Part shown: positions 1-11,454 of the stretch, in pieces
Layout of the letters: the number at the start of each line of letters is the position of its first letter
Numbering within the stretch: the stretch's first letter is position 1
From: Tragulus kanchil
Taxonomy: Eukaryota > Chordata > Mammalia > Artiodactyla > Tragulidae
Reading direction: 5' to 3'
Length of the DNA: 64,000 nucleotides
NCBI GenBank assembly: GCA_022376925.1
Contig: JAIOJX010000032.1
Span: 105,503,794-105,567,793, forward strand
Notes under the pieces: generated by a model
Told to the model about the DNA's origin: nothing
The model's input: only the letters and a program-made list of their open reading frames with translations
Databases searched by the model: none
Position numbers and translations under genes: made by a program

Positions 1-112
1 GGTTCTTTGTGGGCTTTTTTTTTTTGGGAATTGCTTATTTTTCCTACATTTTTTCACTACAAATATCACTATATGTGATTATCACTATATCACCATATGT
101 GATTATGTATAT

Positions 113-165
113 TGGGTTGGCCACACGTTCATTCAGGTTTTTCCATAAGATGTTATATAGAATAG
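113..165 (+). mobile_element. mariner-type DNA transposon end fragment
   Basis: The stretch ATTGGGTTGGCC followed by a GTTCATTCAGGTTTTTCC-like segment and AAGATGTTAT matches the terminal sequence of the mariner elements common in ruminant genomes. Only about 50 bases are left and there is no transposase. Family assignment is from memory of the consensus. Confidence 0.6.
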
Positions 166-227
166 TGCAGTAAATATTTTTCCGCGGATAGGGCCAGAAA
201 TATAGTACATAGTATGCGCATGCATGT

Positions 228-826
228 TAAGTCAATTCAATCATATCCAACTGTTTGCAACCCTATGCTCTGTAGCCCACCAGGCTCCTCTGTCCATGGG
301 ATTCTCCAAGAAGAACACTGGAGTGGGGCTTCCCTGGTAGCTCAGTGGTGAAGAGTTCACCTGCCAATGTAGGAGACACGGGTTCAATCCCTGATCTGGG
401 AAGATCCCACATGCTGCGAAGCAACTAAGTCCATGAGCCTCAACTATTGAGCCTGTGCTCTAGAGCCTGGAACCGCAACTACTGAGCCCAAGTGCCACAA
501 CTACTGAAGCCCGTGTACCCTAGGGCCCGAGTTCCACAACAAGAGAAGTCAATACAACAAGAAGCCTGCTCACCTCAATTAGAGAGTAGCCCCCACTCCC
601 TGCAGTTAGAGAAGAGCCTGTGGCAGCAGTGAACACCCAGAATAGTCAAAATAAACAAATAAATATATTAAAAATGTGCATTTCTTAAAAAAAAAAAAGA
701 ATACTGCAGTGTGTTGCCATGCCCTCCTTCAGGGGATCTTCCCACCCTAGAAATTGAAACTACATCTCACACCTCTCCTGCACTGGCAGGTGAGCTTTTT
801 ACCACTAGTACCACCGAGTAAGCCCA
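228..826 (-). mobile_element. Bov-A/Bov-tA SINE (antisense), split by a CHR insertion
   Basis: Two halves of one antisense Bov-A type SINE lie at 228-325 and 697-826. The first carries the TCCATGGGATTCTCCA motif. The second carries GTTGCCATGCCCTCC and ends in a degraded form of the usual CCACCAGGGAAGCCC end. The halves join smoothly once the CHR element between them is removed. The right half recurs at about 1836-1965 in the downstream duplicate. Confidence 0.8.
326..696 (+). mobile_element. Full-length CHR-type tRNA-derived SINE
   Basis: It starts GGGCTTCCCTGGTAGCTCAG with A and B box-like tRNA segments (GGTTCAATCCC near 380). The CHR body with repeated CAACTACTGA-type units follows, and it ends in AATAAATA plus a poly-A tract. 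Fifteen-base direct repeats at 311-325 and 697-711 agree at 13 positions and are its target-site duplication. A copy at 1465-1835 belongs to duplication pair 1. Confidence 0.85.
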
Positions 827-1443
827 CATAGTACTGTATATAATTTTTTAAATCCCTCTAAGAACAACCTATTGTGAGAACCAGATAGTAATTTACAAGT
901 GAAATTCTGGGTGTTTATAGGTTCATAAGCAGGTGGGTACAGTTTACATCTGCAGCTTGGTGCTGAGCTCTGAAGGCAGAAACCAGGTCCCACACAGCAC
1001 TCACTAACTACTTCTGAGAACACCTTACTGAGTGATCAGTCATGAGCAGGTGGCCTCATGAGTGCATGCTGTCTAAGTGTCCACAGCTATGCTCATGTTG
1101 GTTTCTTGGCCTAGTGGCCTTCTGTGTACCTCTTCTCTGAAGCTCGGGCCTTAGCCAGCTCCCTGAGGGCCCCAAGATGAGGGCCTTGTCACTTCTGGAT
1201 CTCAGCCCCTGTGCATGGTGGTCCTGGGAGGACCCAGATGCAACAGATGAAAAGTAGGTGATTGTTGACTCTGACCAGAGCCTGAGAACCTACCTCGGAA
1301 TCCAGAGCTCATCACAATCTGAACCAGCTCATCCCTTTTGGCTCTGAAGTCCCTTGTGACTCTGAAACCTCCTATTAGCTCAAGATAATCTTTCTCTCTT
1401 TGAAGTTTCTAGACAAAGACAGGGGAAAAAGAGAAAGTAGAGC
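827..1443. other. Unique non-coding sequence
   Basis: There is no long ORF, splice-exon structure or recognisable repeat. The 72-codon antisense ORF at 805-1023 lacks any supporting signal. The same sequence recurs at 1966-2583 through pair 1. Confidence 0.5.
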
Positions 1444-2589
1444 ACTCTCAAGAAGCCTGGAGTGGGGCTTCCCTGGTAGCTCAGTGGTGAAGAGTTCACC
1501 TGCCAATGTAGGAGACACGGGTTCAATCCCTGATCTGGGAAGATCCCACATGCTGCGAAGCAACTAAGTCCATGAGCCTCAACTATTGAGCCTGTGCTCT
1601 AGAGCCTGGAACCGCAACTACTGAGCCCAAGTGCCACAACTACTGAAGCCCGTGTACCCTAGGGCCCGAGTTCCACAACAAGAGAAGTCAATACAACAAG
1701 AAGCCTGCTCACCTCAATTAGAGAGTAGCCCCCACTCCCTGCAGTTAGAGAAGAGCCTGTGGCAGCAGTGAACACCCAGAATAGTCAAAATAAACAAATA
1801 AATATATTAAAAATGTGCATTTCTTAAAAAAAAAAAAGAATACTGCAGTGTGTTGCCATGCCCTCCTTCAGGGGATCTTCCCACCCTAGAAATTGAAACT
1901 ACATCTCACACCTCTCCTGCACTGGCAGGTGAGCTTTTTACCACTAGTACCACCGAGTAAGCCCACATAGTACTGTATATAATTTTTTAAATCCCTCTAA
2001 GAACAACCTATTGTGAGAACCAGATAGTAATTTACAAGTGAAATTCTGGGTGTTTATAGGTTCATAAGCAGGTGGGTACAGTTTACATCTGCAGCTTGGT
2101 GCTGAGCTCTGAAGGCAGAAACCAGGTCCCACACAGCACTCACTAACTACTTCTGAGAACACCTTACTGAGTGATCAGTCATGAGCAGGTGGCCTCATGA
2201 GTGCATGCTGTCTAAGTGTCCACAGCTATGCTCATGTTGGTTTCTTGGCCTAGTGGCCTTCTGTGTACCTCTTCTCTGAAGCTCGGGCCTTAGCCAGCTC
2301 CCTGAGGGCCCCAAGATGAGGGCCTTGTCACTTCTGGATCTCAGCCCCTGTGCATGGTGGTCCTGGGAGGACCCAGATGCAACAGATGAAAAGTAGGTGA
2401 TTGTTGACTCTGACCAGAGCCTGAGAACCTACCTCGGAATCCAGAGCTCATCACAATCTGAACCAGCTCATCCCTTTTGGCTCTGAAGTCCCTTGTGACT
2501 CTGAAACCTCCTATTAGCTCAAGATAATCTTTCTCTCTTTGAAGTTTCTAGACAAAGACAGGGGGAAAAAAGAGAAAGTAGAGTAATAT

Positions 2590-2800
2590 TTACGTTTGAC
2601 ATATTTGGTGTTCAAAACCATCCCACAGAGGTTGGGGTTATCACGAATACCCACTGGTACCCTGAGGAAACTGAGGGCCAGAAAGAAAAGGGACTTGTTG
2701 ATGGTCACACACTTAACAGGAAGCTGGTCTAGAATAGTCTAACAGGAATAGCTAACCATTATTGAATGTTTACTACAGGCTGGAAAGTGCCAGACTGTTG
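2590..2800. repeat. MIR-like ancient SINE relic
   Basis: The order GAGGAAACTGAGGGCCAGA, a diverged GGTCACACAC segment, then ATTATTGAATGTTTACTACAGGCTGG resembles the MIR core and the 'bases of last-digit' MIR motifs. It is strongly diverged, and two MIR pieces may be present. Confidence 0.5.
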
Positions 2801-2987
2801 TAAGAATGTCTGTGTTAGATATGAGATGGTAAAGTCACTGTGGCCACAGGAGGAAAAACAAGGCTTGAAAGGAGACGTTTCTTACACTCATGACCCCAGA
2901 GAAGGACTCCATGCTGCCACAGGGGAAAGCGCTAGTGTCAGTCAGGAGATGGAAAGGAGCAAGGGGAAAGTCTAGACCAATCTTTAT

Positions 2988-3145
2988 AGGAGTGGCTCAG
3001 ATGATAAAGAATATGCCTGCATTGCCAGAGACCCGGGTTCAGTCCCGGAGAAGGCAATGGCAACCTGCTCTTGTAGTCTTGTCCAGGGAAATCCCATAGG
3101 CAGAGGAGCCTGGTGGTCATACATGACAGAGCGACTTTCACTTTT
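2988..3145 (+). mobile_element. Bov-tA SINE
   Basis: The tRNA-Glu-like head (GTGGCTCAGATGATAAAGAA, then GGGTTCAGTCCCGG) is followed by the Bov-A body with GGCAATGGCAACC and GGCAGAGGAGCCTGG. It ends near GAGCGACTTTCACTTT. A duplicate lies at 4054-4211 (pair 2). Confidence 0.85.
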
Positions 3146-3149
3146 TCAA

Positions 3150-3860
3150 TAAAGTCGAGACAGGGCACCATAAACAATTAGGATAATTCTGGCAGCTTTG
3201 GGCAATAGATGTGGTCTCTGGTTGCCTGGTATCTGAACCTGGGATATTTAGGGTCAGGGAAATATTGGCTTCAAGTTTAAGAGTTAGATAAAAAAGTAGT
3301 TAAGTGGGCATAGATGTAGAATGCTGTGCTCATTATCTCTCAGAATCAGCCAACTCTGTGAGGGGCAGTCTTTTTCTGGATCTGTAAAGGCCCCAAATCC
3401 CAGAATATCAAGAATATAAGAAAATACAGTTAATGTAATCGCCCCTCTGATAAATGGATGCCAAATAAACAAATACATAGCCTAAAAAGATACAGTTGGA
3501 ACATAGGTGTTCTTCATGTGTAATGCTATTTAACGGACATAATTGCCCTCCAAACAAGTAACTATTATCAGTTCCACTAAATTTTGATGGGGAAACTGAG
3601 CTCGTGGGCAGTCAAGTGGCTCCCCAATGTCATCCAGCAGGTAGGGTAAGCAGGATTGACACCTAGGTCTTGGTCACTCCTGGACCCACTATGCTTGCTT
3701 GATGTCCCCTCTACCAACCCCTAGGGCTCAGAAAGGAGTGGAAAGGAAAGTGGCCACAACCGCCTGCCCTGCATCCCATCCCCTCTTCTGGCTGCTATGT
3801 GTTGGTTGAAAAGTCTTCGCTGCACAAGCCTGGTTCTCTGGTTTTCCAGCGACTAGGAAA
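3150..3860. other. Unique non-coding DNA with a MIR-like segment
   Basis: No exon or gene is supported. A MIR-like piece lies around 3550-3680 (GGGGAAACTGAGCTC, then a CATCCAGCAGGTAGG segment). The rest is AT-rich without recognised families. It is repeated at 4216-4926. Confidence 0.5.
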
Positions 3861-4932
3861 AGCTTTTAAGAATGTCTGTGTTAGATATGAGATGGTAAAG
3901 TCACTGTGGCCACAGGAGGAAAAACAAGGCTTGAAAGGAGACGTTTCTTACACTCATGACCCCAGAGAAGGACTCCATGCTGCCACAGGGGAAAGCGCTA
4001 GTGTCAGTCAGGAGATGGAAAGGAGCAAGGGGAAAGTCTAGACCAATCTTTATAGGAGTGGCTCAGATGATAAAGAATATGCCTGCATTGCCAGAGACCC
4101 GGGTTCAGTCCCGGAGAAGGCAATGGCAACCTGCTCTTGTAGTCTTGTCCAGGGAAATCCCATAGGCAGAGGAGCCTGGTGGTCATACATGACAGAGCGA
4201 CTTTCACTTTTTCAATAAAGTCGAGACAGGGCACCATAAACAATTAGGATAATTCTGGCAGCTTTGGGCAATAGATGTGGTCTCTGGTTGCCTGGTATCT
4301 GAACCTGGGATATTTAGGGTCAGGGAAATATTGGCTTCAAGTTTAAGAGTTAGATAAAAAAGTAGTTAAGTGGGCATAGATGTAGAATGCTGTGCTCATT
4401 ATCTCTCAGAATCAGCCAACTCTGTGAGGGGCAGTCTTTTTCTGGATCTGTAAAGGCCCCAAATCCCAGAATATCAAGAATATAAGAAAATACAGTTAAT
4501 GTAATCGCCCCTCTGATAAATGGATGCCAAATAAACAAATACATAGCCTAAAAAGATACAGTTGGAACATAGGTGTTCTTCATGTGTAATGCTATTTAAC
4601 GGACATAATTGCCCTCCAAACAAGTAACTATTATCAGTTCCACTAAATTTTGATGGGGAAACTGAGCTCGTGGGCAGTCAAGTGGCTCCCCAATGTCATC
4701 CAGCAGGTAGGGTAAGCAGGATTGACACCTAGGTCTTGGTCACTCCTGGACCCACTATGCTTGCTTGATGTCCCCTCTACCAACCCCTAGGGCTCAGAAA
4801 GGAGTGGAAAGGAAAGTGGCCACAACCGCCTGCCCTGCATCCCATCCCCTCTTCTGGCTGCTATGTGTTGGTTGAAAAGTCTTCGCTGCAAAAGCCTGGT
4901 TCTCTGGTTTTTCCAGCGACTAGGAGGGTAAG

Positions 4933-5122
4933 AAGTGCTGGGTTTTAAATCCTGGTTCTGCTGTTTACTAGCTGTGTATCCATTGAAAAGTCTGTCTATT
5001 TAGGTCTAAGTGTTCTCAGTTGTGCAACAATGGTGATACTACTTCCTCGTGGGGTTGTTGAACAGATTAGATGAATTCATGTATGCCAAGGATGCAGCAC
5101 AGAGCAAGTGCTGAATAAGTGG
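4933..5122 (+). repeat. MIR SINE relic
   Basis: The MIR order is visible: CCTGGTTCTGCTGTTTACTAGCTGTGT, AAGTGTTCTCAGTTGTGCAA, GTGGGGTTGTTGAACAGATTAGATGA, and a final GCACAGAGCAAGTGCTGAATAAGT. Divergence is typical of this ancient family. Confidence 0.75.
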
Positions 5123-5130
5123 GCTTTCAG

Positions 5131-5277
5131 GACTTCCCTGGTGGTCCAGTTGGTTAAATTTCTGCTCTCCTAGTGCAGAGGGCCCAGGTTCAATTCCTGG
5201 TCATGGAACTAGTTCCCACATGCCTCAACTAAGACCTGGCACAGCTAAATGGATAAATAAATATTTATAAAAATAAG
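5131..5277 (+). mobile_element. Short CHR-type tRNA-derived SINE
   Basis: GACTTCCCTGGTGGTCCAG is followed by GGTTCAATTCCTGGT, a short body and an AATAAATAAATATTTAT tail. It recurs at 6304-6450 as part of pair 3. Confidence 0.8.
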
Positions 5278-7436
5278 TGGGATTACTTTTGGTGTATTGC
5301 TTGAAACGAAGGCTTTCATCCACACTAGCAGAGAGTATTTCTCTAGCATGCAGGTGTCCTAACCCAGGAAAGTTATTCTGCATCAACCAGTGATGAAGAG
5401 GAGCCATCCTCTCCTTGGGTGTATGGGGATGATGCCTGGGTAGAAAGAAAGCCTCACCCCGATTTGCCTGACCTGACTGACTGCTTCAGAGTCTGTCAAA
5501 TCTGTTAAAATATGGCTGTCCACGGCTTTCTGTTGAGTCCAGATCAAACTGCAGGAGAAACTGGCAGTGCTTTACACATTTGTGGAGATACTGTACCTTA
5601 AAGAAGAAATCTAGAACTCAAAACATTTTGTATTTCTCTGATATGTACATTTTGTTTATATATGAATGTTTCCTAGAAAGGCAGAACATTCTTTCTCTGT
5701 CATGTTTACATTTCTTTGTACTTAAAACACATGATTTGAGTAACATAATAAAAAAAAAAATTGTTAGTGCTCTCTGATATCCCAGAGATGTTGCCTATTC
5801 AGTGACAATATTCTTAGATTAATACTAGGATGTGAGCCTGGCTGGGAAGGAAAGAGAGGGAAGGTGCTGTAGAAAGATGGGAACTATGTTTTAGGCAATA
5901 CTTATCACTCCATCAGAGGAAATCTTCCACGTATACAGTCCCTGGACTTTCTCACTGCAAGATATTAATATCGCACAAAATAGACTTGAAGGCAAAAAAA
6001 TATTGATAGCAATAAAGAGGGCCCCTACATAGTGATAAAATGATGAAACCCTAAGGAAAACTTGCATGAAACTTAACAACACAGCCTTAAGATATACACA
6101 TCAAAGGGACAAGAAGAAAAAGACAGATCTGCATGAGCAGTATTTAACATCCATCAGTAACTGCCAGATCAAACAGACATGAAAAATGAGTGCAGATGTA
6201 GAAGATTTGAACTAAGGTATTCTTAAGTTTAATTCAATGGGTATACATATAACACTGCACTCACTTAAAAAAGAAAAAATTTGCATGAACTTAGACAAGA
6301 TCAGACTTCCCTGGTGGTCCAGTTGGTTAAATTTCTGCTCTCCTAGTGCAGAGGGCCCAGGTTCAATTCCTGGTCATGGAACTAGTTCCCACATGCCTCA
6401 ACTAAGACCTGGCACAGCTAAATGGATAAATAAATATTTATAAAAATAAGTGGGATTACTTTTGGTGTATTGCTTGAAACGAAGGCTTTCATCCACACTA
6501 GCAGAGAGTATTTCTCTAGCATGCAGGTGTCCTAACCCAGGAAAGTTATTCTGCATCAACCAGTGATGAAGAGGAGCCATCCTCTCCTTGGGTGTATGGG
6601 GATGATGCCTGGGTAGAAAGAAAGCCTCACCCCGATTTGCCTGACCTGACTGACTGCTTCAGAGTCTGTCAAATCTGTTAAAATATGGCTGTCCACGGCT
6701 TTCTGTTGAGTCCAGATCAAACTGCAGGAGAAACTGGCAGTGCTTTACACATTTGTGGAGATACTGTACCTTAAAGAAGAAATCTAGAACTCAAAACATT
6801 TTGTATTTCTCTGATATGTACATTTTGTTTATATATGAATGTTTCCTAGAAAGGCAGAACATTCTTTCTCTGTCATGTTTACATTTCTTTGTACTTAAAA
6901 CACATGATTTGAGTAACATAATAAAAAAAAAAATTGTTAGTGCTCTCTGATATCCCAGAGATGTTGCCTATTCAGTGACAATATTCTTAGATTAATACTA
7001 GGATGTGAGCCTGGCTGGGAAGGAAAGAGAGGGAAGGTGCTGTAGAAAGATGGGAACTATGTTTTAGGCAATACTTATCACTCCATCAGAGGAAATCTTC
7101 CACGTATACAGTCCCTGGACTTTCTCACTGCAAGATATTAATATCGCACAAAATAGACTTGAAGGCAAAAAAATATTGATAGCAATAAAGAGGGCCCCTA
7201 CATAGTGATAAAATGATGAAACCCTAAGGAAAACTTGCATGAAACTTAACAACACAGCCTTAAGATATACACATCAAAGGGACAAGAAGAAAAAGACAGA
7301 TCTGCATGAGCAGTATTTAACATCCATCAGTAACTGCCAGATCAAACAGACATGAAAAATGAGTGCAGATGTAGAAGATTTGAACTAAGGTATTCTTAAG
7401 TTTAATTCAATGGGTATACATATAACACTGCACTCA
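5131..7436 (+). repeat. 1.1-kb direct duplication, pair 3 (5131-6263 and 6304-7436)
   Basis: The offset is 1173 bases. Both copies start at GACTTCCCTGGTGGTCCAG and end at GCACTCA. The roughly 40 bases between them (6264-6303) are A-rich and match neither flank clearly. The duplicated content is a CHR-type SINE, unique DNA and part of an L1. Confidence 0.93.
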
Positions 7437-7847
7437 TCACTTACAGAATATGCATTCTTTATAGACACATGCTGGATGCTTATAAAAATCAGTCACTGGG
7501 TCAGAAAGCAAATCTCTACAGACCGCAAAAGATTACTTTCATAGATTCTCTTTCTCTATTGACAATAGGGTTCTTAGAAACCAGTAACAAGCTTTTTCAA
7601 CAAATGGTGTTGGAAAAATTGGATATTCACATGCAGAAAGATTAATGTACACGCTTAACTCACATCTCACACAAAAATTAATTCAAAGTGGACCATAAAC
7701 CAAAATTTAAGTGTTAAAACTACAAAACTTTTAGAAAAAAGATGAGAAAATTTTCTTGACTTTAGGCAAAGAGTTCTTAGATGTGTCATAATGCACACAC
7801 ACACAAAAAAGTTTGATAAATTTGACTTAATAAAAAGTTGGGGGGAA

Positions 7848-7969
7848 TTTCCTGGTGGCCCAGTGGTTAGGACTCTGCACTTTCATTGCCAAGGACCTGG
7901 CTTCAGTCCCTCACTGGGGAACCAAAATCCCAAGAGCTGCACAGTGCAGCCAGAAAAGAAAAAAAAGGG
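7848..7969 (+). mobile_element. Short CHR-type tRNA-derived SINE inside L1
   Basis: A TTTCCTGGTGGCCCAGTGG head is followed by GGCTTCAGTCCCTCACTGGG, a short GAGCTGCACAGTGCAGCC body and an A-rich tail. Confidence 0.75.
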
Positions 7970-8013
7970 TAAAAATGCACAATGAATGTCATTTTTTAAA
8001 AAATTGTACTTTA

Positions 8014-8554
8014 GGACTTCCCTGGTGGCACAGTAGGTAAGAATCTGCCTGCCAATGCAGGGCACACAGGTTTGATCCCTGTACAGGGGCTTCCCTCATG
8101 GATTGGACAATAAAGAATCTGCCTGCAATGCAGAAGACCCAGGTTCGATCCTTGGGTTGGGAAGATTCCTTGGAGAAGAGAAGGGTTACCTACTCTAGTA
8201 TGCTTCCCTGGAAAACTCTATGGACAGAGGAGCCCGGCAGACTGCAGTTCATGGGATTGCAAAAAAACAGACATAACAGAAGAACTAGCAACACTGACTG
8301 AAAAAAAAAAAAAACCCCAAACCTGGAAGATTCCGTATGCTGTGCAACTACCGAACCCACATACCACAGTTAGTGAGCCCTTGTGCTTAGAGCCTGTGCT
8401 GCATCACAAGAGAAGCCACACAATGAGAAGCCTGTGGACCACAACAAACAGGATGAATAGTAGCCTCTGCAACAGAGAGAGCCCATGTAAAACAATGAGG
8501 ACCAAGCACAGTCAAAAGTAAAAGTAAACAAATAAAATTATTTTTAAAAAATAA
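8014..8554 (+). mobile_element. CHR-type SINE inserted in L1 and itself split by Bov-tA
   Basis: The head lies at 8014-8084 (GACTTCCCTGGTGGCACAG) and the body resumes at about 8320 (ACCTGGAAGATTCCGTATGC), running to an AATAAAATTATTTTTA tail. TGTACTTTA repeats at 8005-8013 and 8555-8563 are the target-site duplication in the L1 host. The interruption is the Bov-tA at about 8085-8315. Confidence 0.8.
8085..8315 (+). mobile_element. Bov-tA SINE nested in a CHR SINE
   Basis: GGGGCTTCCCTCATGGATTG head, CAGGTTCGATCCTTGGGTTGG B-box-like part, Bov-A body (GACAGAGGAGCCCGGCAG) and a poly-A tail near 8301-8314. It shows Bov-tA inserting after CHR, which itself inserted after L1. Confidence 0.85.
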
Positions 8555-9474
8555 TGTACTTTAAAAGACACTACTAAGAAAAGGAAGAGATAAGCCACAG
8601 ACTGGGAGGAAATATTTGTAAGTCATAATTCTGATAGAGGTCTTGTATTCAGAATACAGAGAACTTCTACAACTCAAGAATAACAACTCAATCTTTTCGA
8701 TAGACAAAAGATTTAATAGACTTTTCACCAAAGAAGATAAATGAATAGCTAATAAGCACATTAAAAGATGCTTAGCATAATTAGTCATCAAGAAAATGCA
8801 AATTAAAACCACAAGGAGATGCCACTTCATACCCACTAGGATGCCTATAACCAAAAAGACAGACAATAATGACTGTTGGAAGGAATGTGAAGAAATTGGA
8901 ATCCTCATAGATTGCTGCCAGGAATGTAAAATAGTATATCCACTTTGGAAAATAGCTTGGCAGTCTCTTAAAAAGTTTGTACATAAATTTATGTTCAACA
9001 ACCTGGTAATTTGAGTCATAGATATCCACTCCAGATAAACGAAAACATGTGTCCACAGAAACACTTGTACAAGAAAGTTCATAGCAACATTATTCACAAA
9101 AGCCAATAAGTGGAAACAAGTGTTCATTAACTGATGAGTGGGAAAAGCAAAATATGCTCTATCCATACAAAATAAAACTTTTCATTAATAAGAAGAATGA
9201 ACCATTGACACATGCTACAATCATGGACGAATTTCAGGAATATTATGCTAAGTGAAAGAAGTTAAATGAAAAAAGACCATAAAATATTTTATGGTTCCAT
9301 TTTTATGATATATCCAGAAAAGGCAAATCTATGGATATGGGAAGCAGTTTGGTGTTTGCCTGGGAATTAAGGATTGATTAAAATTGGTCATGAGGGGTCT
9401 TTGGGGGATTATTATGACCTACCATGATGATGCTTAGATCTGGATTATGTAAACTGTCAATGATACATCATTTT

Positions 9475-9741
9475 GGACTCCTCTGGTGGCCCAATGGTTA
9501 AGATTCCACACTTTCACTTCAGTGGGCACACTCCAGCTGAGGAAGTAAGATCCCACGTGCTGCACAGAACTAGCCAAAAAAAAAAAAACCTTTAGCCTGC
9601 TGGGCTCCTCTGACTAGGTTACTGGAATGGGTAGCCATTCCCTTCTCCTGGGATCCTCAGTATCTTCCTAACTCAGGGAGTGAACCCAGATCTCCTGCAT
9701 TGCAGGTGGATTCTTTACCATCTTAGCCACCAGGGAAGCCC
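9475..9741. mobile_element. CHR-type SINE (+) abutting antisense Bov-A (-)
   Basis: Positions 9475-9588 are a short CHR-type SINE with a 12-base A tail. Positions 9589-9741 are antisense Bov-A/Bov-tA ending CCACCAGGGAAGCCC. The duplicate set is at 10650-10916 (pair 4). Confidence 0.8.
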
Positions 9742-10284
9742 TACACATATTGTTTGATATACAGTCCTCTGTCTCAAAAACTTATTTAACTATTCCTGAG
9801 TTCCAATGGATTGAAGAGTTCTCAGAGCTTTCCGAGATGCTCTTCCCAGATTACAATCCTCAAATTTGGCTTGAATAAAAATTTCCATTTCTTTTCCAGA
9901 TTGACTGAGTAAGTTTTTGTTGAAAGAAATAAGATCTGTAAATGGAATGATATATCATGTTCATGAATTAGAAGATGCGATATCATCAACATATAAATCT
10001 ATCAAATTGATAAATAGTTTCCATGTAATTATAATAAAATCACATTTTTTCTTGGAATTGACAAGCTTTCTTTCCTAAATTGTTTTTGTACCTCTATTGA
10101 AAACTATTACATTCCTGAAAAGGAAAAATAAGAGAGTTACCTGGTAAAGTGTCAAAAATGGTCAGAAATTTATAGTAATTAAGACAGAGTGGCATTACAA
10201 ACCTAAATACACAGAAAACTTAATTTTACTGCAGAGCTAATTAAGTAAATTAGCTAACCTTAAGTAAAACATGATAGACTTTTT
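9742..10284. other. AT-rich non-coding sequence
   Basis: No ORF, exon or recognised repeat family can be supported. It is repeated at 10917-11458. Confidence 0.45.
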
Positions 10285-11454
10285 TTTTAAATTTGAGATG
10301 ACTGTATGATTTTTATTCGTTAGTTTGTTGATGTGGTATATCACACTGATTGATTTGTGGATACTGAATGCTCTATCATACAATTTTTCAATAAGGAATA
10401 CCATTGACACATGCTACAATCAGGGGTTGAAAGAAGTTAAATGAAAAAAGACCATAAAATATTTTATGGTTCCATTTTTATGATATATCCAGAAAAGGCA
10501 AATCTATGGATATGGGAAGCAGTTTGGTGTTTGCCTGGGAATTAAGGATTGATTAAAATTGGTCATGAGGGGTCTTTGGGGGATTATTATGACCTACCAT
10601 GATGATGCTTAGATCTGGATTATGTAAACTGTCAATGATACATCATTTTGGACTCCTCTGGTGGCCCAATGGTTAAGATTCCACACTTTCACTTCAGTGG
10701 GCACACTCCAGCTGAGGAAGTAAGATCCCACGTGCTGCACAGAACTAGCCAAAAAAAAAAAAACCTTTAGCCTGCTGGGCTCCTCTGACTAGGTTACTGG
10801 AATGGGTAGCCATTCCCTTCTCCTGGGATCCTCAGTATCTTCCTAACTCAGGGAGTGAACCCAGATCTCCTGCATTGCAGGTGGATTCTTTACCATCTTA
10901 GCCACCAGGGAAGCCCTACACATATTGTTTGATATACAGTCCTCTGTCTCAAAAACTTATTTAACTATTCCTGAGTTCCAATGGATTGAAGAGTTCTCAG
11001 AGCTTTCCGAGATGCTCTTCCCAGATTACAATCCTCAAATTTGGCTTGAATAAAAATTTCCATTTCTTTTCCAGATTGACTGAGTAAGTTTTTGTTGAAA
11101 GAAATAAGATCTGTAAATGGAATGATATATCATGTTCATGAATTAGAAGATGCGATATCATCAACATATAAATCTATCAAATTGATAAATAGTTTCCATG
11201 TAATTATAATAAAAATCACATTTTTTTCTTGGAATTGACAAGCTTTCTTTCCTAAATTGTTTTTGTACCTCTATTGAAAACTATTACATTCCTGAAAAGG
11301 AAAAATAAGAGAGTTACCTGGTAAAGTGTCAAAAATGGTCAGAAATTTATAGTAATTAAGACAGAGTGGCATTACAAACCTAAATACACAGAAAACTTAA
11401 TTTTACTGCAGAGCTAATTAAGTAAATTAGCTAACCTTAAGTAAAACATGATAG

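Larger units (their letters stand above)
319..2583 (+). repeat. 1.1-kb direct duplication, pair 1 (319-1443 and 1458-2583)
   Basis: The second copy is offset by 1139 bases and is nearly identical throughout. The 14 bases between copies match neither flank cleanly, and the right ends differ by small indels (one more G and one more A in an A/G run near 2561-2570). The left break falls inside the target-site duplication of a CHR SINE. This is one of 20 similar pairs, probably an unmerged contig overlap. Confidence 0.93.
2801..4926 (+). repeat. 1.1-kb direct duplication, pair 2 (2801-3859 and 3867-4926)
   Basis: The offset is 1066 bases, the shortest of the 20. The copies differ by a C/A change in CTGCACAAGCC versus CTGCAAAAGCC and one T in a homopolymer near 4910. 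The spacer between copies is only about 7 bases. The duplicated content is a Bov-tA SINE, unique DNA and a MIR-like segment. Confidence 0.93.
7153..9360 (+). mobile_element. L1 ORF2/3' end relic (sense), interrupted by SINEs
   Basis: Segments 7153-7560, 7590-7836 and 8565-9330 follow the order of the end of mammalian L1 ORF2 on the + strand (a CAACAAATGGTGTTGGAAAA segment, then CATAAACCAAAA, then a GGAGGAAATATTTGTAAGTC-like stretch). The reading frame is broken many times. A CHR, a Bov-tA and a third SINE interrupt it between 7848 and 8554. The upstream part is also present at about 5980-6263 through duplication pair 3. No functional protein is encoded. Confidence 0.7.

Noticed and set aside
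8561..9166. 201-codon antisense ORF, the longest in the window
   Set aside because: It lies entirely antisense to an L1 ORF2 relic, has no recognisable domain, and is explained by the A-rich L1 sense strand giving stop-poor antisense frames.
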